From: Clostridiales bacterium
GTDB taxonomy: Bacteria > Bacillota > Clostridia > Peptostreptococcales > Anaerovoracaceae
DNA: 5,674 nt
Assembly: GCA_012799165.1 (NCBI GenBank)
Contig: JAAZLU010000164.1
Coordinates: forward strand, 1 to 5,674
Reading direction: 5' to 3'
Part shown: positions 5,674 through 5,674 of the stretch, one piece after another
Position numbering within the stretch: the first letter of the stretch is position 1
Layout of the letters: each line of letters begins with the position of its first letter
The notes under the pieces: generated by a model
The model's database searches: none
The model's input: the letters and a program-made list of their open reading frames with translations, nothing else
What the model was told of the DNA's origin: nothing
Program-made: the position numbers and the translations under genes

Positions 5674-5674
5674 G

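Overview
The window holds a complete six-gene rnf operon on the minus strand, in the order rnfC-rnfD-rnfG-rnfE-rnfA-rnfB (5481 down to 413). It is followed on the same strand by the first 88 codons of pyrB (264 down to 1), which runs off the left edge. No new biological system was found. The Rnf complex is a well-known membrane respiratory enzyme, and the more unusual signals are in the short control region upstream of rnfC and in details of single subunits.

Organism: the CDGEAB gene order and the extended, cysteine-rich RnfB are the arrangement known from anaerobes such as clostridia, Acetobacterium and related lineages, rather than the ABCDGE order of Proteobacteria. Base composition looks intermediate, about half G+C. 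Codon use favours ATA for isoleucine and often AGG for arginine: in RnfE residues 55-77, six of eight Ile codons are ATA. A strict anaerobe from the Synergistota or a moderately GC-rich Bacillota-like group would fit, but this is inference and no marker fixes the phylum.

Layout from the operon's upstream end: 5674-5545 may carry the last 42 codons of an unidentified upstream gene (weak). The stretch 5482-5580 is a compact control region with a sigma-70-type promoter, a terminator-like hairpin ending in eight U residues, an alternative leader hairpin and the rnfC ribosome site. The six rnf genes then follow almost without gaps: four of five junctions are one-base stop/start overlaps (TAATG or TGATG), and the fifth has a 12-base gap in which TAAGGAGG merges stop codon and ribosome site. 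The 148 bases between rnfB and pyrB hold two small inverted repeats without a U-tract, then a good promoter and ribosome site for pyrB.

How the parts work together: RnfB takes electrons from reduced ferredoxin through its iron-sulfur clusters. They pass through the membrane core (RnfA/RnfE cysteine-bound iron-sulfur site, RnfD and RnfG covalent flavins) to RnfC, which reduces NAD+. The energy drop pumps Na+ or H+ outward, and the reaction can run in reverse. Which ion is used cannot be read from this sequence. pyrB (aspartate carbamoyltransferase, pyrimidine synthesis) is functionally unrelated and seems to have its own promoter, though read-through from rnf is possible because no strong terminator separates them.
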